Source of the DNA: Chromatiales bacterium
GTDB taxonomy: Bacteria; Pseudomonadota; Gammaproteobacteria; Steroidobacterales; GCA-2729495
Direction of reading: 5' to 3'
NCBI GenBank assembly: GCA_016789845.1
Contig: JAEUQA010000036.1
Location: 1-64,000 of the forward strand
DNA: 64,000 bases
The translations under genes and the position numbers were made by a program. The notes beneath the pieces are model-generated. The model searched no databases. It was not told the DNA's origin and saw nothing but the letters and a program-made list of their open reading frames with translations. This document shows positions 10,601 to 18,537 of this stretch, piece after piece (the stretch's first letter is position 1; each line of letters begins with the position of its first letter).

Positions 10601-11617
10601 GGCACGGTGACCGTGCCGGTCGGCCCGGGGGACGAGGCCCCGATCGTGCTGGACATGGAGCGCCTGTGGCTGGTCGAGTCCGATCCCGCCACCGGCAAGG
10701 GCGCAGCGGACCCGCGGAACCTGCCCGCCGTGCGCGCCGTCGTCGGCGACTTCGTGCTGAAGGACATGCGGCTCGGCCGGCTCACGGCGGAGATCGCCCA
10801 GCGCGGCGATGGCATCGTGGTTGAACCGCTGAAGCTCCAGAGCCCGACCTTCCGCGTCAGTGGTGACGCCACGTGGGTGGTGGAGGACAGTGATGTCCGC
10901 CGCCAGCGGAGCGAACTGCGGCTGGAGCTGGCCGCCACCGACATTGCACCGACGCTGGAGGCGCTGGGCTATGACCCGGTCGTCGAGGGCGAGAAAGCCA
11001 GCCTGACCCTCGACCTGTTCTGGCCGGGCGGTCCGAGTGACGATTTCCTGAACGCCGCGGGGGGGCGGGTGGTCGTGAAGCTCGACAAGGGCCAGTTCCT
11101 CCCGGTGAACCCGGGTGGTGGCCGCATCGTGGGCTTGCTGAGCATCGCCGCGCTGCCCCGCCGCCTGGGCCTCGATTTCTCCGACGTCGTGGACAAGGGC
11201 CTGGCCTTCGACGAGGTGAAGGGCGAGTTCCGGCTGGACAAGGGCAACGCCTTTACCTGCAACCTGGGCCTGGAAGGCCCGGTGACGGACGTTGGCGTCC
11301 TGGGCCGCGTCTCGATACCTGACCGCAGCTATGACCAGCTGGCCGTCGTCCGCCCCCACGTCTCGGACGTCCTGGCGGTAGGCGGGTTCGTGGGCGGGCC
11401 CGTCATTGGCAGTACGGTGCTGCTGATCTCGCAGATCTTCCGCAAGCCGCTGAGTTCGCTGGGGGAGAGCTACTACCGGGTGTCCGGCGGCTGGGACGAG
11501 CCGGTCGTGACCAAGGTCCAGAAGAGCGACGTGGACCTCACCCCCTTCCGCGACTGCGAACGCTACCTGGCCGAGGTCCTCAGGGAGTTGCCCCCGGAAG
11601 CCGAGCTGAACCGCTGA
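7688..11617 (+). CDS. yhdP: AsmA-like envelope protein YhdP
   Basis: Large inner-membrane-anchored periplasmic protein of the YhdP/TamB/YdbH group, implicated in moving phospholipids to the outer membrane. At 1309 residues it matches the family length. One N-terminal membrane helix (about 11-33) is followed by a long beta-rich region of repeated short strands (AsmA-like/DUF3971) and a conserved C-terminal block ending in a [14 protein letters not shown] segment (about 1255-1265). The start is GTG, 12 nt after rng. Confidence 0.9.
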   Translation: MSERGILGRTLGWLAGIAATVLIVLAVLVGLARLLLPLAPEYQDEIRRFVTEATGFDVRFRTLSASWPLRGPEVRFSDVQVAMLSDQRPVFDARELSVGVDLWRLIVDRQLQPGRISVSGASVKAERLPTGQWLVNTVFLDEVLRRPRSQRLPRLDLQLRDIELVVEDPSRLEPRLALGVRQLDLDLGPRLVEFAAEVDGRDGLGSGIELAGRVPAAMVPSGRPPDPARPPDPMAWEVRATGADLDVARWLRMVANEPVPLASGRGDVDLRAAFDGTAPTAIDVDLELGPAVWDGVATADNNFSGLDLQATWQRDAGGWEATLRRFTVERASRRSPVATGSVAYRAPAAGASASLVASGNAIRLQDLWPILWSVASSGLRRDLLPERLEGEISNFRLTASLPANQPPAWVAEAGFRDLGLVMPAPGWAVTGVTGTVRADQSGGRVDLRSRAGLLRFPHLFRADIGTSSTTGQLGWKRSGQGLEVFGDDLQITTPDGESRSRVRVAFPPAAPIFVDISARFVASSAPAALNYLPLVKFKPGVVQWLDRAIVAGSVPKAELLWQGPLRGFPYEDGGGRFRAEFTLADAVLDYADNWPRLESATGTVIIDRVTLTSVENRGAIGGVTFTDAEIRVPNLIRDAELDVAAADRLQLGQILSFLRQTPVADLLGPTLETVTGSGPVATAIDLRVPVASPKDFRLAGTFDLDGARLGLRGVDFGLTALDGVVRLDTDRLAATRVTGRFLDEPVTIDLRAATPDESGLTQVADVQGETPAGKLAAAFSLPYAEQLEGAVAWEATVKVPARRGGEPVRVEIGSALEQLVSTLPPPLTKAAGDPEPLRLEVRLPERGLLQVSGAIERGVSWALQFVSATRGGRSAWRLERGALRSGRTPASMPAEPGLEIGGTFASLRFEDWFPGRSPGGGGQASAENLIREIDIRADRFGILGRVFPEARIDARRTGNEWRVAVRGPAAEGTVTVPVGPGDEAPIVLDMERLWLVESDPATGKGAADPRNLPAVRAVVGDFVLKDMRLGRLTAEIAQRGDGIVVEPLKLQSPTFRVSGDATWVVEDSDVRRQRSELRLELAATDIAPTLEALGYDPVVEGEKASLTLDLFWPGGPSDDFLNAAGGRVVVKLDKGQFLPVNPGGGRIVGLLSIAALPRRLGLDFSDVVDKGLAFDEVKGEFRLDKGNAFTCNLGLEGPVTDVGVLGRVSIPDRSYDQLAVVRPHVSDVLAVGGFVGGPVIGSTVLLISQIFRKPLSSLGESYYRVSGGWDEPVVTKVQKSDVDLTPFRDCERYLAEVLRELPPEAELNR

Positions 11618-11712
11618 GGTGGAGACCCTTTTTTCGCGATCCAGCGAACTGCTTGGCAGGCGCGGGGCGCGCCCCCACATTACACTGACTGGCAAACCAC
11701 GGAAAAAGCCCG

Positions 11713-12582
11713 ATGAAGACCCTCCGTATCTCCGCGATCCAGATGAACTCCGGCGAGGACGTCGCCGCCAACCTCACGCGCGCCCGGCGGTGGCTGCGCT
11801 CGGCTGCCGCCGACGGGGCCACGCTGGCCGTCCTGCCGGAGAACTTCGCCCGGATGGGCCGGAAGGAGTCGGATCGGCTGGCAATCATCGAGGAGGATGG
11901 CGCGGGGCCCCTCCAGGACTTCCTCGCGGCGGAGGCGGCCCGCTCCGGAATGTGGATCGTGGGCGGCACGATTCCCCTGAAGAGCGACGATCCCAGGCGG
12001 CCCTATGCCGCAGCCCTGGTCTACGACGGCGCCGGCAAGCGGGCCGGCCGCTACGACAAGCTGCACCTGTTCGACGTCCGGGTGCCGGAGAGCGAGGAGG
12101 CCTATCGGGAGTCCCGCAGCACCATGCACGGGTCGAAGCCGCTGGTGCTCGAGATGCCCTGGGGCAGCCTCGGTGTCGCGGTCTGCTACGACCTGCGCTT
12201 CCCCGAGCAGTTCCGCTGGATGGCCAGCGAGGGCATGGACGTGCTCGCCGTGCCCGCCGCCTTCACCTACCGCACCGGCGCGGCCCACTGGGAGCCCCTG
12301 TTGCGTGCCCGGGCGATCGAGAACCTCACCTACATCGCCGCGGCGGCCCAGACGGGCACCCACCCCGGCGGCCGCCAGACCTACGGCCACACCATGCTGG
12401 TGGATCCGTGGGGCGCCGTCCTGGCGGATGCGGGTGGCCGCACCGGCGTCATCACCACGACCATCGACACCCAGCGCCTGAAGAAGCTGCGCCAGCAGTT
12501 CCCGGTGCTGGAGCATCGGCGCTTCAAGGCCTCCGGCAAGCCTGGCGCTCCGCCCCGAACAGACAACCGACAGGATTCCTGA
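11713..12582 (+). CDS. Carbon-nitrogen hydrolase (Nit-type amidase)
   Basis: Nitrilase-superfamily hydrolase. The Glu-Lys-Cys triad is visible as E43 (LPENFARMG), K116 ([10 protein letters not shown]) and C158 ([11 protein letters not shown]); length 289 is normal. The sequence best resembles the Nit1/YbeM group, which removes deaminated glutathione, so that is the likely function, though the substrate cannot be read from sequence. Its TGA overlaps the tldD ATG. Confidence 0.88.
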   Translation: MKTLRISAIQMNSGEDVAANLTRARRWLRSAAADGATLAVLPENFARMGRKESDRLAIIEEDGAGPLQDFLAAEAARSGMWIVGGTIPLKSDDPRRPYAAALVYDGAGKRAGRYDKLHLFDVRVPESEEAYRESRSTMHGSKPLVLEMPWGSLGVAVCYDLRFPEQFRWMASEGMDVLAVPAAFTYRTGAAHWEPLLRARAIENLTYIAAAAQTGTHPGGRQTYGHTMLVDPWGAVLADAGGRTGVITTTIDTQRLKKLRQQFPVLEHRRFKASGKPGAPPRTDNRQDS

Positions 12583-14057
12583 TGAACGCAGTAGTCACTC
12601 CCGATGCCTCCCTGGCCCGCGTTCGTGGCCAGGTACTGGAGGCCGCCGGGATCGCCGACCGGGACCTGGAGCGCGCGCTGGGCACCCTCATGCGCGGCGC
12701 CGTGGACAACGCGGACCTCTACTTCGAGGTGTCCCGCCAGGAATCCTGGACCCTGGAGGACGGCATCGTGAAGGAGGGCGCCCACAGCATCGAGCAGGGC
12801 GTCGGCGTCCGGGCCATGTCGGGCGAGAAGACGGGCTTTGCCTACTCGGACGAGGTGGTGGTCCCCGCGCTGCTGCAGGCCTCGGCCGCCGCGAGCGCCA
12901 TCGTCCGCCAGGGGCAGCAGGGCCGCGTGCAGGCCTGGCAGCCCCGTGCCGGCCACCGCCTGTACGCGCCCATCGATCCATTGCCGACGCTCAAGGACGA
13001 CGACAAGGTCGCGCTGCTCCAGCGCATCGACAGCGAGGTGCGCGCGCTGGATCCCCGCGTGAAGCAGGTGGTGGCGAGCCTGGCCGCCGCCCACGACGTG
13101 ATCCTCGTCTGCGCCAGCGATGGCACGATGGCCGCCGACGTGCGGCCCCTCGTGCGCTTCAACATCTCGGTGATCGTCGAGGACGGCGACAAGCGCGAGC
13201 AGGGCTATTCCGGGGGCGGCGGGCGCTTCGGCTACGACTACTTCACGCCGGAGCGTGTGCTCGACTTCGGCCGGGAGGCCGTGCGCCAGGCGATCGTCAA
13301 CCTGGATGCCGTCCCGGCGCCGTCCGGCGAGATGGTCGTGGTGCTCGGGCCCGGCTGGCCCGGCGTGCTGCTGCACGAGGCCATCGGCCACGGCCTGGAG
13401 GGCGACTTCAACCGCAAGGGAACGTCGGCCTTCACCGGCCGCATCGGCGAGCGGGTGGCGTCGGACCTCTGCACGGTCGTGGACGACGGCACGCTGCCCG
13501 GCCGCCGCGGCTCGCTGAACGTGGACGACGAGGGCACCCCCACGCGGAACACCGTGCTCATCGAGAACGGCATCCTCCGGGGCTACCTGCAGGACAGGAT
13601 GAACGCCCGCCTGATGGGGGTCGAGTCCACGGGCAACGGGCGGCGCCAGTCGTTTGCCCACACGCCCATGCCACGCATGACCAACACCTACATGCTCGCG
13701 GGCCCCCATCACCCGGACGAGATCATCGCGTCGGTGAAGAAGGGCGTGTATGCCCGCAACTTCGGCGGCGGCCAGGTGGACATTACCTCCGGCAAGTTCG
13801 TCTTCTCCGCCACGGAGGCCTACCGCATCGAGAACGGCAGGCTTGGCGCGCCGATCCGGGATGCCACGCTGGTGGGTGACGGGCCCACCGTCCTGAACCG
13901 CGTCACCATGGTCGGCAATGACATGGCGCTCGACTCCGGCATCGGCGTCTGCGGCAAGGAGGGCCAGTCGGTGCCCGTCGGCGTCGGGCAGCCGACGCTG
14001 CGTATCGACGGGCTGACGGTCGGCGGCACGGCGGGCGACATGGGCGGTGACGAATGA
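12582..14057 (+). CDS. tldD: Metalloprotease subunit TldD
   Basis: Zinc-protease subunit that pairs with TldE (PmbA) to degrade unfolded or modified peptides. The HExxxH zinc motif is H265-E266-A-I-G-H270, in a typical [14 protein letters not shown] context, and the product has 491 residues. The ATG at 12582 overlaps the amidase stop (TGATG); the open frame extends upstream of it but is out of step with conservation. The tldD TGA overlaps the pmbA ATG, so both partners are translationally coupled. Confidence 0.95.
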   Translation: MNAVVTPDASLARVRGQVLEAAGIADRDLERALGTLMRGAVDNADLYFEVSRQESWTLEDGIVKEGAHSIEQGVGVRAMSGEKTGFAYSDEVVVPALLQASAAASAIVRQGQQGRVQAWQPRAGHRLYAPIDPLPTLKDDDKVALLQRIDSEVRALDPRVKQVVASLAAAHDVILVCASDGTMAADVRPLVRFNISVIVEDGDKREQGYSGGGGRFGYDYFTPERVLDFGREAVRQAIVNLDAVPAPSGEMVVVLGPGWPGVLLHEAIGHGLEGDFNRKGTSAFTGRIGERVASDLCTVVDDGTLPGRRGSLNVDDEGTPTRNTVLIENGILRGYLQDRMNARLMGVESTGNGRRQSFAHTPMPRMTNTYMLAGPHHPDEIIASVKKGVYARNFGGGQVDITSGKFVFSATEAYRIENGRLGAPIRDATLVGDGPTVLNRVTMVGNDMALDSGIGVCGKEGQSVPVGVGQPTLRIDGLTVGGTAGDMGGDE

Positions 14058-15403
14058 CCGCCCGCACCGCACTGAGCCTGCAGACCGGCCTCGGCACCTT
14101 GCAAGGCAAGGTCTCGGACGTCCTGAAGCTGGCGAAGCAGCTGGGCGCCACCCAGGCCGAGGCCCACGCCAACTTCGGCACCGGTTTCTCGGTGAACGTG
14201 CGCATGCGGGAGGTGGAGACGCTCCGCCACCAGCGCGACCAGGGACTCAGCGTCACGGTCTGGCTCGGTCACCGCAAGGGCAGCGCGAGCACCTCGGACC
14301 TGCGGCCCGAGGCGCTGGAGGAGTCGGTGCGCAAGGCCTGTGCGCTCGCGAAGTACGGCGCCGAGGATCCGGCTTCCGGCCTTGCCGACGCCAACCGGCT
14401 GGCGAAGAACGTCCCGGACCTGAGCCTCTACCACCCCTGGGCCATCGACCCGGCGGCGGCCATCGAGCTGGCCACGGCCTGCGAGGCGGCGGCACTGGAC
14501 CACGATCCCCGCGTGACCAATTCGGAAGGCGCGTCGGTCAGCACCAGCGAGGGGCTGCGGGTCTACGGCAACAGCCACGGGTTCCTGGGCGGGTACCCGG
14601 AGTCGGACCACAGCATTTCCTGCTCGGTGGTGGCCGTCCAGGATGGCGCCATGGAGACCGACTACGAGTACGCCGTGGCCCGGGACGCCGCCGACCTGCC
14701 ACCTCCTGCCGAGGTCGGCGCAGAGGCCGGCCGGCGAACGGTGGCCCGGCTGGGCGGCACCAAGCTCGAGACGCGCACCGCGCCCGTGCTCTTTCCGGCG
14801 CGGGTCGCCCGCGGGCTTATCGGCCACCTTCTCGGGGCGATCAGCGGTGGCGCCCTGTACCGGAAGTCTTCATTCCTCGTTGATGCGCTGGGCAAGCCGG
14901 TCTTCGCGAGCCGCGTCACCATCGACGAGAAGCCCCACCTGCCGAAGGGGCTGAACAGCGCGCCCTTCGATAACGAGGGCGTGACGACGACCGAGCGTCG
15001 GCTCGTTGATTCGGGCGTGCTCGGCGGCTACCTCCTCGGCAGCTACTACGCCCGGAAGCTCGGCATGCAGACCACCGGCAATGCCGGCGGCGCCCACAAC
15101 CTGGTGGTCCACGACACGGGAAAGAGTTTCGGGGAGCTCGTGCAGATGATGGGCAATGGCCTCATCATCGCCGACCTCATGGGCAGTGGCATCAACCCCG
15201 TGACCGGCGACTACTCCCGGGGCGCCAGCGGCTTCTGGGTGGAGAACGGGAAGATCCAGTACCCGGTCACGGAGATCACCATCGCCGGCAACCTGAAGGA
15301 CATGTACCAGCACATCCTCGGCATCGGCACCGACGTGGACCGGCGCGGCGGGGTGCTCACGGGATCGATCCTCGTGGAGGAGATGACGGTCGCGGGGAGC
15401 TAG
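14054..15403 (+). CDS. pmbA: TldE/PmbA metalloprotease partner
   Basis: Partner of TldD. It lacks the HExxxH motif, as expected for TldE, and has 449 residues. Family blocks include [26 protein letters not shown] and [26 protein letters not shown] segments, of which the latter marks the C-terminal domain. The ATG overlaps the tldD stop by 4 nt. It is the last gene of the rightward housekeeping run and faces the leftward secreted-protein genes across a 70-nt gap containing a hairpin. Confidence 0.95.
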   Translation: MTARTALSLQTGLGTLQGKVSDVLKLAKQLGATQAEAHANFGTGFSVNVRMREVETLRHQRDQGLSVTVWLGHRKGSASTSDLRPEALEESVRKACALAKYGAEDPASGLADANRLAKNVPDLSLYHPWAIDPAAAIELATACEAAALDHDPRVTNSEGASVSTSEGLRVYGNSHGFLGGYPESDHSISCSVVAVQDGAMETDYEYAVARDAADLPPPAEVGAEAGRRTVARLGGTKLETRTAPVLFPARVARGLIGHLLGAISGGALYRKSSFLVDALGKPVFASRVTIDEKPHLPKGLNSAPFDNEGVTTTERRLVDSGVLGGYLLGSYYARKLGMQTTGNAGGAHNLVVHDTGKSFGELVQMMGNGLIIADLMGSGINPVTGDYSRGASGFWVENGKIQYPVTEITIAGNLKDMYQHILGIGTDVDRRGGVLTGSILVEEMTVAGS

Positions 15404-15428
15404 GCGGAACGCCAGCCACCGGGAAGAA

Positions 15429-15458
15429 GATAGCGCCCCGCCGGGGCGGGGCGCTATC
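15429..15458. terminator. Hairpin between convergent genes
   Basis: Perfect 12-bp stem (GATAGCGCCCCG / CGGGGCGCTATC) with a 6-nt loop between the pmbA stop and the stop of the leftward tagged gene. Reading leftward it is followed by TTCTTCCC, a weak U-rich tail; reading rightward there is none. It best fits termination of the leftward genes, possibly serving both. Confidence 0.7.
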
Positions 15459-15473
15459 AGACGACCCTCACCA

Positions 15474-16319
15474 TCAGGTCTCCGGCGTGGTGCGCCGACG
15501 GACCACCTGCAGCAGGCCAAGCGCCGAGCCGAACAGCCAGACGGCGGCGGGGACCGGCACTACATTGACGCTCAGCTGGGCGTTATCGAAGGCGAGCGTG
15601 GAGAACTGGTTGTAGTCGAACCAGCCGTAGCGATTGCCGCCGATTCCCGCGATGAGATCGAGCGGATCGCTCAGGGTCCAGCTGTTGATGAGCATGTTGG
15701 CCGCATCAAAGATGCTCATGTCCACCGCCAGTACGCCCCCGTCATCGTAGAAGTGATGTTCGAACGTATACCAGCCGCTCGTCGAGATGGCGATTGGCGA
15801 ACGTCCGGGATTCTTCGCGTAGGCGCTGCCGGGCTGGCTGTTGTTGCTCGCACTGATGATGAAGCGGTCAGTCCCGGCTCCGGGGCTGCCGTCATCGTCA
15901 TTGTAGAAGCCGGCATTGAAGATGTAGTCCCGCTTGTGCGTACCGAGGTTGTTGTTGATGGCCGAGCTGAAGTCGAAGCGGGTATTGTTTGCCCAGCCGC
16001 CACCCACGTCCAGGTAGATGTCCACCGACGTGTAGTACTCCTGGAACACGGTGGGCACGGCGTTCCCGGCGCCGTAGTTGTACCCGCCCCAGCTCCCAAA
16101 CGGAGCTCCGCTGGTCTGCGCATGGAAGCTGCCGGATGCCGAGCTGATGCCATTCGTTCCGGACGGCACCCGCGTCGCGGGAGCGCTCCAATCGGTGGTG
16201 TTGACTTCAAAGCCGTTGTAGTAAAGCGGCACCGCTTCCGCGGTCAGGCTGGCCGCAACCAGGGCCAGAGCCAGCGCAGCGGACAGGGTCACAGAGCATG
16301 AGTTCTTCAGAGCAGGCAT
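15474..16319 (-). CDS. Secreted protein with PEP-CTERM-type sorting tag (1)
   Basis: Exported protein of unknown function, 281 residues. A signal peptide (about 1-32, ending near AEA) leads into a Gly/Asn/Tyr-rich beta-type region with single-chain lectin character (for example SVDIYLDVGGGW). The C-terminus has the three-part sorting tag: VPVPAAVWLFGSALG, hydrophobic run, RRRT. Such tags are processed by an exosortase; none is encoded here. The ATG at 16319 has AGGAG 8 nt upstream; an in-frame ATG at 16367 lacks this. It follows tagged gene 2 by 58 nt and may be co-transcribed. Confidence 0.8.
   Translation of the reverse strand: MPALKNSCSVTLSAALALALVAASLTAEAVPLYYNGFEVNTTDWSAPATRVPSGTNGISSASGSFHAQTSGAPFGSWGGYNYGAGNAVPTVFQEYYTSVDIYLDVGGGWANNTRFDFSSAINNNLGTHKRDYIFNAGFYNDDDGSPGAGTDRFIISASNNSQPGSAYAKNPGRSPIAISTSGWYTFEHHFYDDGGVLAVDMSIFDAANMLINSWTLSDPLDLIAGIGGNRYGWFDYNQFSTLAFDNAQLSVNVVPVPAAVWLFGSALGLLQVVRRRTTPET
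15493..15560 (-). repeat. 68-bp direct repeat encoding the sorting tag, copy 1
   Basis: Identical to 16388-16455 at 67 of 68 positions. It covers the codons for the VPVPAAVWLFGSALG tag and the arginine cluster of tagged gene 1. The rest of the two genes is unrelated, so the match is local. Confidence 0.9.
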
Positions 16320-16377
16320 ATCAGTTCTCCTGGTTGACTGGCCCGTTAGGGCGTTCAGGTCGTGCATGAGTCACGCC

Positions 16378-17181
16378 TCAGGCGGTCCGCCGACGGACCA
16401 CCTGCAGCAGGCCAAGCGCCGAGCCGAACAGCCAGACGGCGGCAGGGACCGGCACCACCGAGACGCTCGCGTTGTTGCCGACGATGTAGCCGGGATCACC
16501 GGAGACGTAGTTGGAGAGGGTGTCGCCGAACACCCAGTTGACGCCGTAGGCGACGTTGGTGCCGAACTCGCGCGGTGCGCCGCCGCCGAGTCCGGCCCAG
16601 CCGAGGGTCAGTTCAGCCACAGTAGGGGCCTTGATCTGGAAGCCGGCCAGCTCCGCGAAGGTAAGGTTGACGCCATTGTTGGGCAGCCAGCTCTTGTTAT
16701 TGTTCTCGTAGATCTTCGCGACCTTGTCGCTCAGGTCGGCAAAGCTCAGGCTGTAGCCATTGCTGTACAGGGGCTGGAAATTGCCGTCCGAAGGTTCGTT
16801 GGCCACAACGGCGTAGTTGACCCCGTCAGTGATCCAGAAGTTGAGGTAGGGCGCCACATAGGGGCCGCTGCCGGCCGTGAACCGGGTCCTGTCGTCGAGC
16901 CGGGCAATCTCCAGCGTGGCGATGTCGCCGAGCGTGTACCCGTTGATGTCGTTGGAGCCCAGGCCGGCTTTCTGGCTACCAAGGCTGATAACGAACTCCG
17001 TCTCGGTCATGCCGACATTGATGGCAGGTGCAACGTCGCCGACGGCGGAGTGTCGGATCACGTACGACGTGAAGGCCGCATTCGCCGTTCCACTGAAGGT
17101 GACGGCAGCGAGCAGCGCGGCGACAGCCAGGAGTGCATTCCGGGCCGTGAGGCGCTTTACGGGTGAAGGTGTGGGAATCAT
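16378..17181 (-). CDS. Secreted protein with PEP-CTERM-type sorting tag (2)
   Basis: Exported protein of unknown function, 267 residues. A signal peptide (hydrophobic NALLAVAALLAAVTF, cut near ANA-A) precedes a middle region with no family I recognise, and the tag VVPVPAAVWLFGSALG plus RRR closes it. Start: the ATG at 17181 has GAGGAA about 7 nt upstream; the in-frame ATG at 17187 abuts that sequence and is less likely. The 218-nt upstream gap carries a TGTNCG-type palindrome inside a larger inverted repeat. Confidence 0.8.
   Translation of the reverse strand: MIPTPSPVKRLTARNALLAVAALLAAVTFSGTANAAFTSYVIRHSAVGDVAPAINVGMTETEFVISLGSQKAGLGSNDINGYTLGDIATLEIARLDDRTRFTAGSGPYVAPYLNFWITDGVNYAVVANEPSDGNFQPLYSNGYSLSFADLSDKVAKIYENNNKSWLPNNGVNLTFAELAGFQIKAPTVAELTLGWAGLGGGAPREFGTNVAYGVNWVFGDTLSNYVSGDPGYIVGNNASVSVVPVPAAVWLFGSALGLLQVVRRRTA
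16388..16455 (-). repeat. 68-bp direct repeat encoding the sorting tag, copy 2
   Basis: Second copy of the repeat at 15493-15560, with one mismatch. It encodes the C-terminal tag of tagged gene 2. Confidence 0.9.
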
Positions 17182-17288
17182 GAGCATTTCCTCTGGTGTG
17201 TGTTGATGGTGTGTGTCGATGGCTTGTCGACCTCCCCCCTTGCCGGATACAGAGGTCTCTCAGCGTCGGCCTGATCTTCAGGCGCACT

Positions 17289-17342
17289 GATCACCGCCAC
17301 TGTTCGAATTCGCACATAGCGTCCGCAGTTGCGGCGGTGATC
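17289..17342. repeat. 10-bp inverted repeat around operator A
   Basis: GATCACCGCC at 17289-17298 and GGCGGTGATC at 17333-17342 are perfect complements separated by 34 nt. The TGTTCGAATTCGCACA palindrome lies between them. It is upstream of tagged gene 2 and downstream of the terminator of tagged gene 3. Confidence 0.75.
17301..17316. promoter_or_regulatory. Palindromic operator A (TGTNCG-N4-CGNACA)
   Basis: TGTTCGAATTCGCACA, followed by TAG, is an exact match to the form shared with three sites at 18287-18461. It lies 120 nt upstream of tagged gene 2. The 6-4-6 dyad fits a Crp/Fnr dimer site; that it binds the neighbouring regulators is inference. Confidence 0.6.
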
Positions 17343-17345
17343 GCA

Positions 17346-17374
17346 GAAAGAAAAAGCCCCGCATCAGCGGGGCT
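17346..17374 (-). terminator. Intrinsic terminator of tagged gene 3
   Basis: Leftward reading gives AGCCCCGC-TGAT-GCGGGGCT followed by TTTTCTTTC. An 8-bp GC stem with a U-rich tail, 27 nt after the gene 3 stop, is a textbook rho-independent terminator. It separates gene 3 transcription from gene 2. Confidence 0.88.
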
Positions 17375-17400
17375 CCTCCGGACTGCGCGAAACGTCGTTC

Positions 17401-18045
17401 CTACCGGGCGCGACGCCGGGCAAGCTGCAGCACCCCGAGTGCGGACCCGAACAGCCAGGCTGCCGCGGGCACGGGCACGACACCGATCAGGAATTCCTGG
17501 CTCACGTTCGGCGTGTGCGATGTCATTACCTGCATTACATTCGCGTAATCGAACGAACTGCCGTTGGCAATGGCGTCGTTGTAGTAGCTCTGCGAGTTGG
17601 CATTCATGGCGGGACCCGCCCCCATGAGGTTCCAGATGGCCGCATTGATATCCCTCTGGTCCAGGAGGGAAGCCGTCAGGGCGATGTTGAACAGGTAGCC
17701 GGCCTGGTTGTACTTCGGGGCCGGCGGGGGAAACTTGACGAAATCGCCTTCCTTCAGCGTATTACTGTCGATGTCGGCCTTGCTGAACAGGTTGGCCTGC
17801 CAGGTCGATCCGATACTGATGCCTGTCAGGTAGTCGTCGCACATGGCAAGGATGATCTGGGTCGCATTGGACGTGTTGTCGGTCACCTGCAGCGTATAGA
17901 ACCCGGCAAAGGCACTCGTAGACGGGTAAATGCTGGCGTTGGCCGTGTCCTGCAGGGTGACCGTGTACTCCGACGCGCGGGCAGCTCCGGTGGCGAGCGC
18001 CAGTGCTGGTATCAGGCTCAGAAGCAGTGTCTTGCTGGGGTTCAT
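17401..18045 (-). CDS. Secreted protein with PEP-CTERM-type sorting tag (3)
   Basis: Exported protein of unknown function, 214 residues. A signal peptide (LLLSLIPALALATGAARA) precedes a region with an ILAMCDDYLTGIS-like segment, and the C-terminus is VVPVPAAAWLFGSALG, a hydrophobic run and RRR. The body is unrelated to the other two tagged proteins and its tag differs at nucleotide level. I chose the ATG at 18045, with GGAG about 9 nt upstream; longer in-frame starts read through a terminator hairpin. A strong terminator follows. Confidence 0.78.
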   Translation of the reverse strand: MNPSKTLLLSLIPALALATGAARASEYTVTLQDTANASIYPSTSAFAGFYTLQVTDNTSNATQIILAMCDDYLTGISIGSTWQANLFSKADIDSNTLKEGDFVKFPPPAPKYNQAGYLFNIALTASLLDQRDINAAIWNLMGAGPAMNANSQSYYNDAIANGSSFDYANVMQVMTSHTPNVSQEFLIGVVPVPAAAWLFGSALGVLQLARRRAR

Positions 18046-18151
18046 GGCGATCATCTCCATCTGGGTGGTTGCACAAAAGGTCCGGTGATGAGCACGCTCC
18101 TGCCGGTCAACCATCCGGCGGCACCGGGAAGTCAGTGCCGCGGCCGGTTCC

Positions 18152-18177
18152 AAAAAAGAGCCCCGCCGAAGCGGGGC
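18152..18177 (-). terminator. Leftward terminator upstream of tagged gene 3
   Basis: Leftward reading gives GCCCCGC-TTCG-GCGGGGC, then TC and six T. The 7-bp stem with a UUCG loop and U6 tail is strong. No protein gene precedes it on that strand, so it ends either a short RNA or an attenuated leader of tagged gene 3, whose ATG is 107 nt further on. Confidence 0.82.
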
Positions 18178-18286
18178 AATATCTGGAGGAGATCGGCAAC
18201 GTTCGTGCGCTTCGCGACAACCCTCATGCCAGCTCGGGGCGTGAGGTTGATGGGTCACATATGTACTCGGCCGCGAATGCCTGCTC

Positions 18287-18302
18287 CGTACGGAACCGCA
18301 CA
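18287..18302. promoter_or_regulatory. Palindromic operator B
   Basis: CGTACGGAACCGCACA, followed by TAG, fits the TGTNCG-RAWY-CGNACA form with one mismatch (first base). It is about 110 nt upstream, in leftward sense, of the terminator at 18177; a TACATA hexamer about 30 nt leftward could be a dependent -10. Confidence 0.5.
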
Positions 18303-18421
18303 TAGACGGAGTCCCCACCAGAAGCGGTACGGGGTCGGCGGTGGGCGGCGTTCTGGCGGCAGGGTTCGAGGAAGGTGGCCTAAGTCTCTGGTTTTCAGCC
18401 GGTACGTTCAGGATGACCGAA

Positions 18422-18437
18422 TGTGCGGAACCGGACA
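18422..18437. promoter_or_regulatory. Palindromic operator C
   Basis: TGTGCGGAACCGGACA, followed by TAG, matches the shared dyad exactly. Its centre is 24 bp upstream of operator D and about 64 nt upstream of the start predicted from TAGACT at 18482, close to class I activator spacing. Confidence 0.6.
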
Positions 18438-18445
18438 TAGGGATA

Positions 18446-18461
18446 TGTACGAAACCGTACA
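18446..18461. promoter_or_regulatory. Palindromic operator D
   Basis: TGTACGAAACCGTACA, followed by GAG, has perfectly complementary six-base half-sites. Its centre lies at about -40.5 of the start predicted from the TAGACT hexamer, the class II position used by Crp/Fnr activators. Confidence 0.62.
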
Positions 18462-18481
18462 GAGTGATGGCAAAAGACCGG

Positions 18482-18487
18482 TAGACT
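18482..18487 (+). promoter_or_regulatory. Candidate -10 of the first Crp/Fnr gene
   Basis: TAGACT, with no good -35 hexamer upstream; the -35 area (about 18459-18464) overlaps the right edge of operator D. That is what an activator-dependent promoter looks like. The predicted start is near 18494, leaving a leader of about 44 nt. Confidence 0.45.
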
Positions 18488-18537
18488 GGTGGTCGCGTGG
18501 GATGTCTCGATAAGTCAACCTCAGGGGGATATCGATC

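Larger units (their letters stand above)
18046..18537. other. 492-nt regulatory intergenic region
   Basis: Gap between leftward tagged gene 3 and the rightward Crp/Fnr gene. It holds three TGTNCG-type palindromes, a leftward intrinsic terminator (18152-18177), an imperfect hairpin (CAACCTCA / TGAGGGTTG, read leftward, about 18216-18250) and a candidate rightward -10. I see no convincing protein gene; a 26-codon leftward frame from 18227 lacks a ribosome site and runs through the terminator. Confidence 0.7.

Noticed and set aside
9185..11695. Long leftward open frame of 836 codons opposite yhdP
   Set aside because: It is the antisense shadow of a GC-rich gene; low-complexity composition, no ribosome site, no recognisable domain. 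The same holds for 6122-8626 opposite maf, rng and yhdP.
18081..18105. Sigma-54-like GGCAG...TGC element before tagged gene 3
   Set aside because: The distance between the GG and GC elements is one base short, and sigma-54 spacing is strict.
18149..18227. 26-codon leftward frame upstream of tagged gene 3
   Set aside because: No ribosome site and it reads through a strong terminator hairpin.
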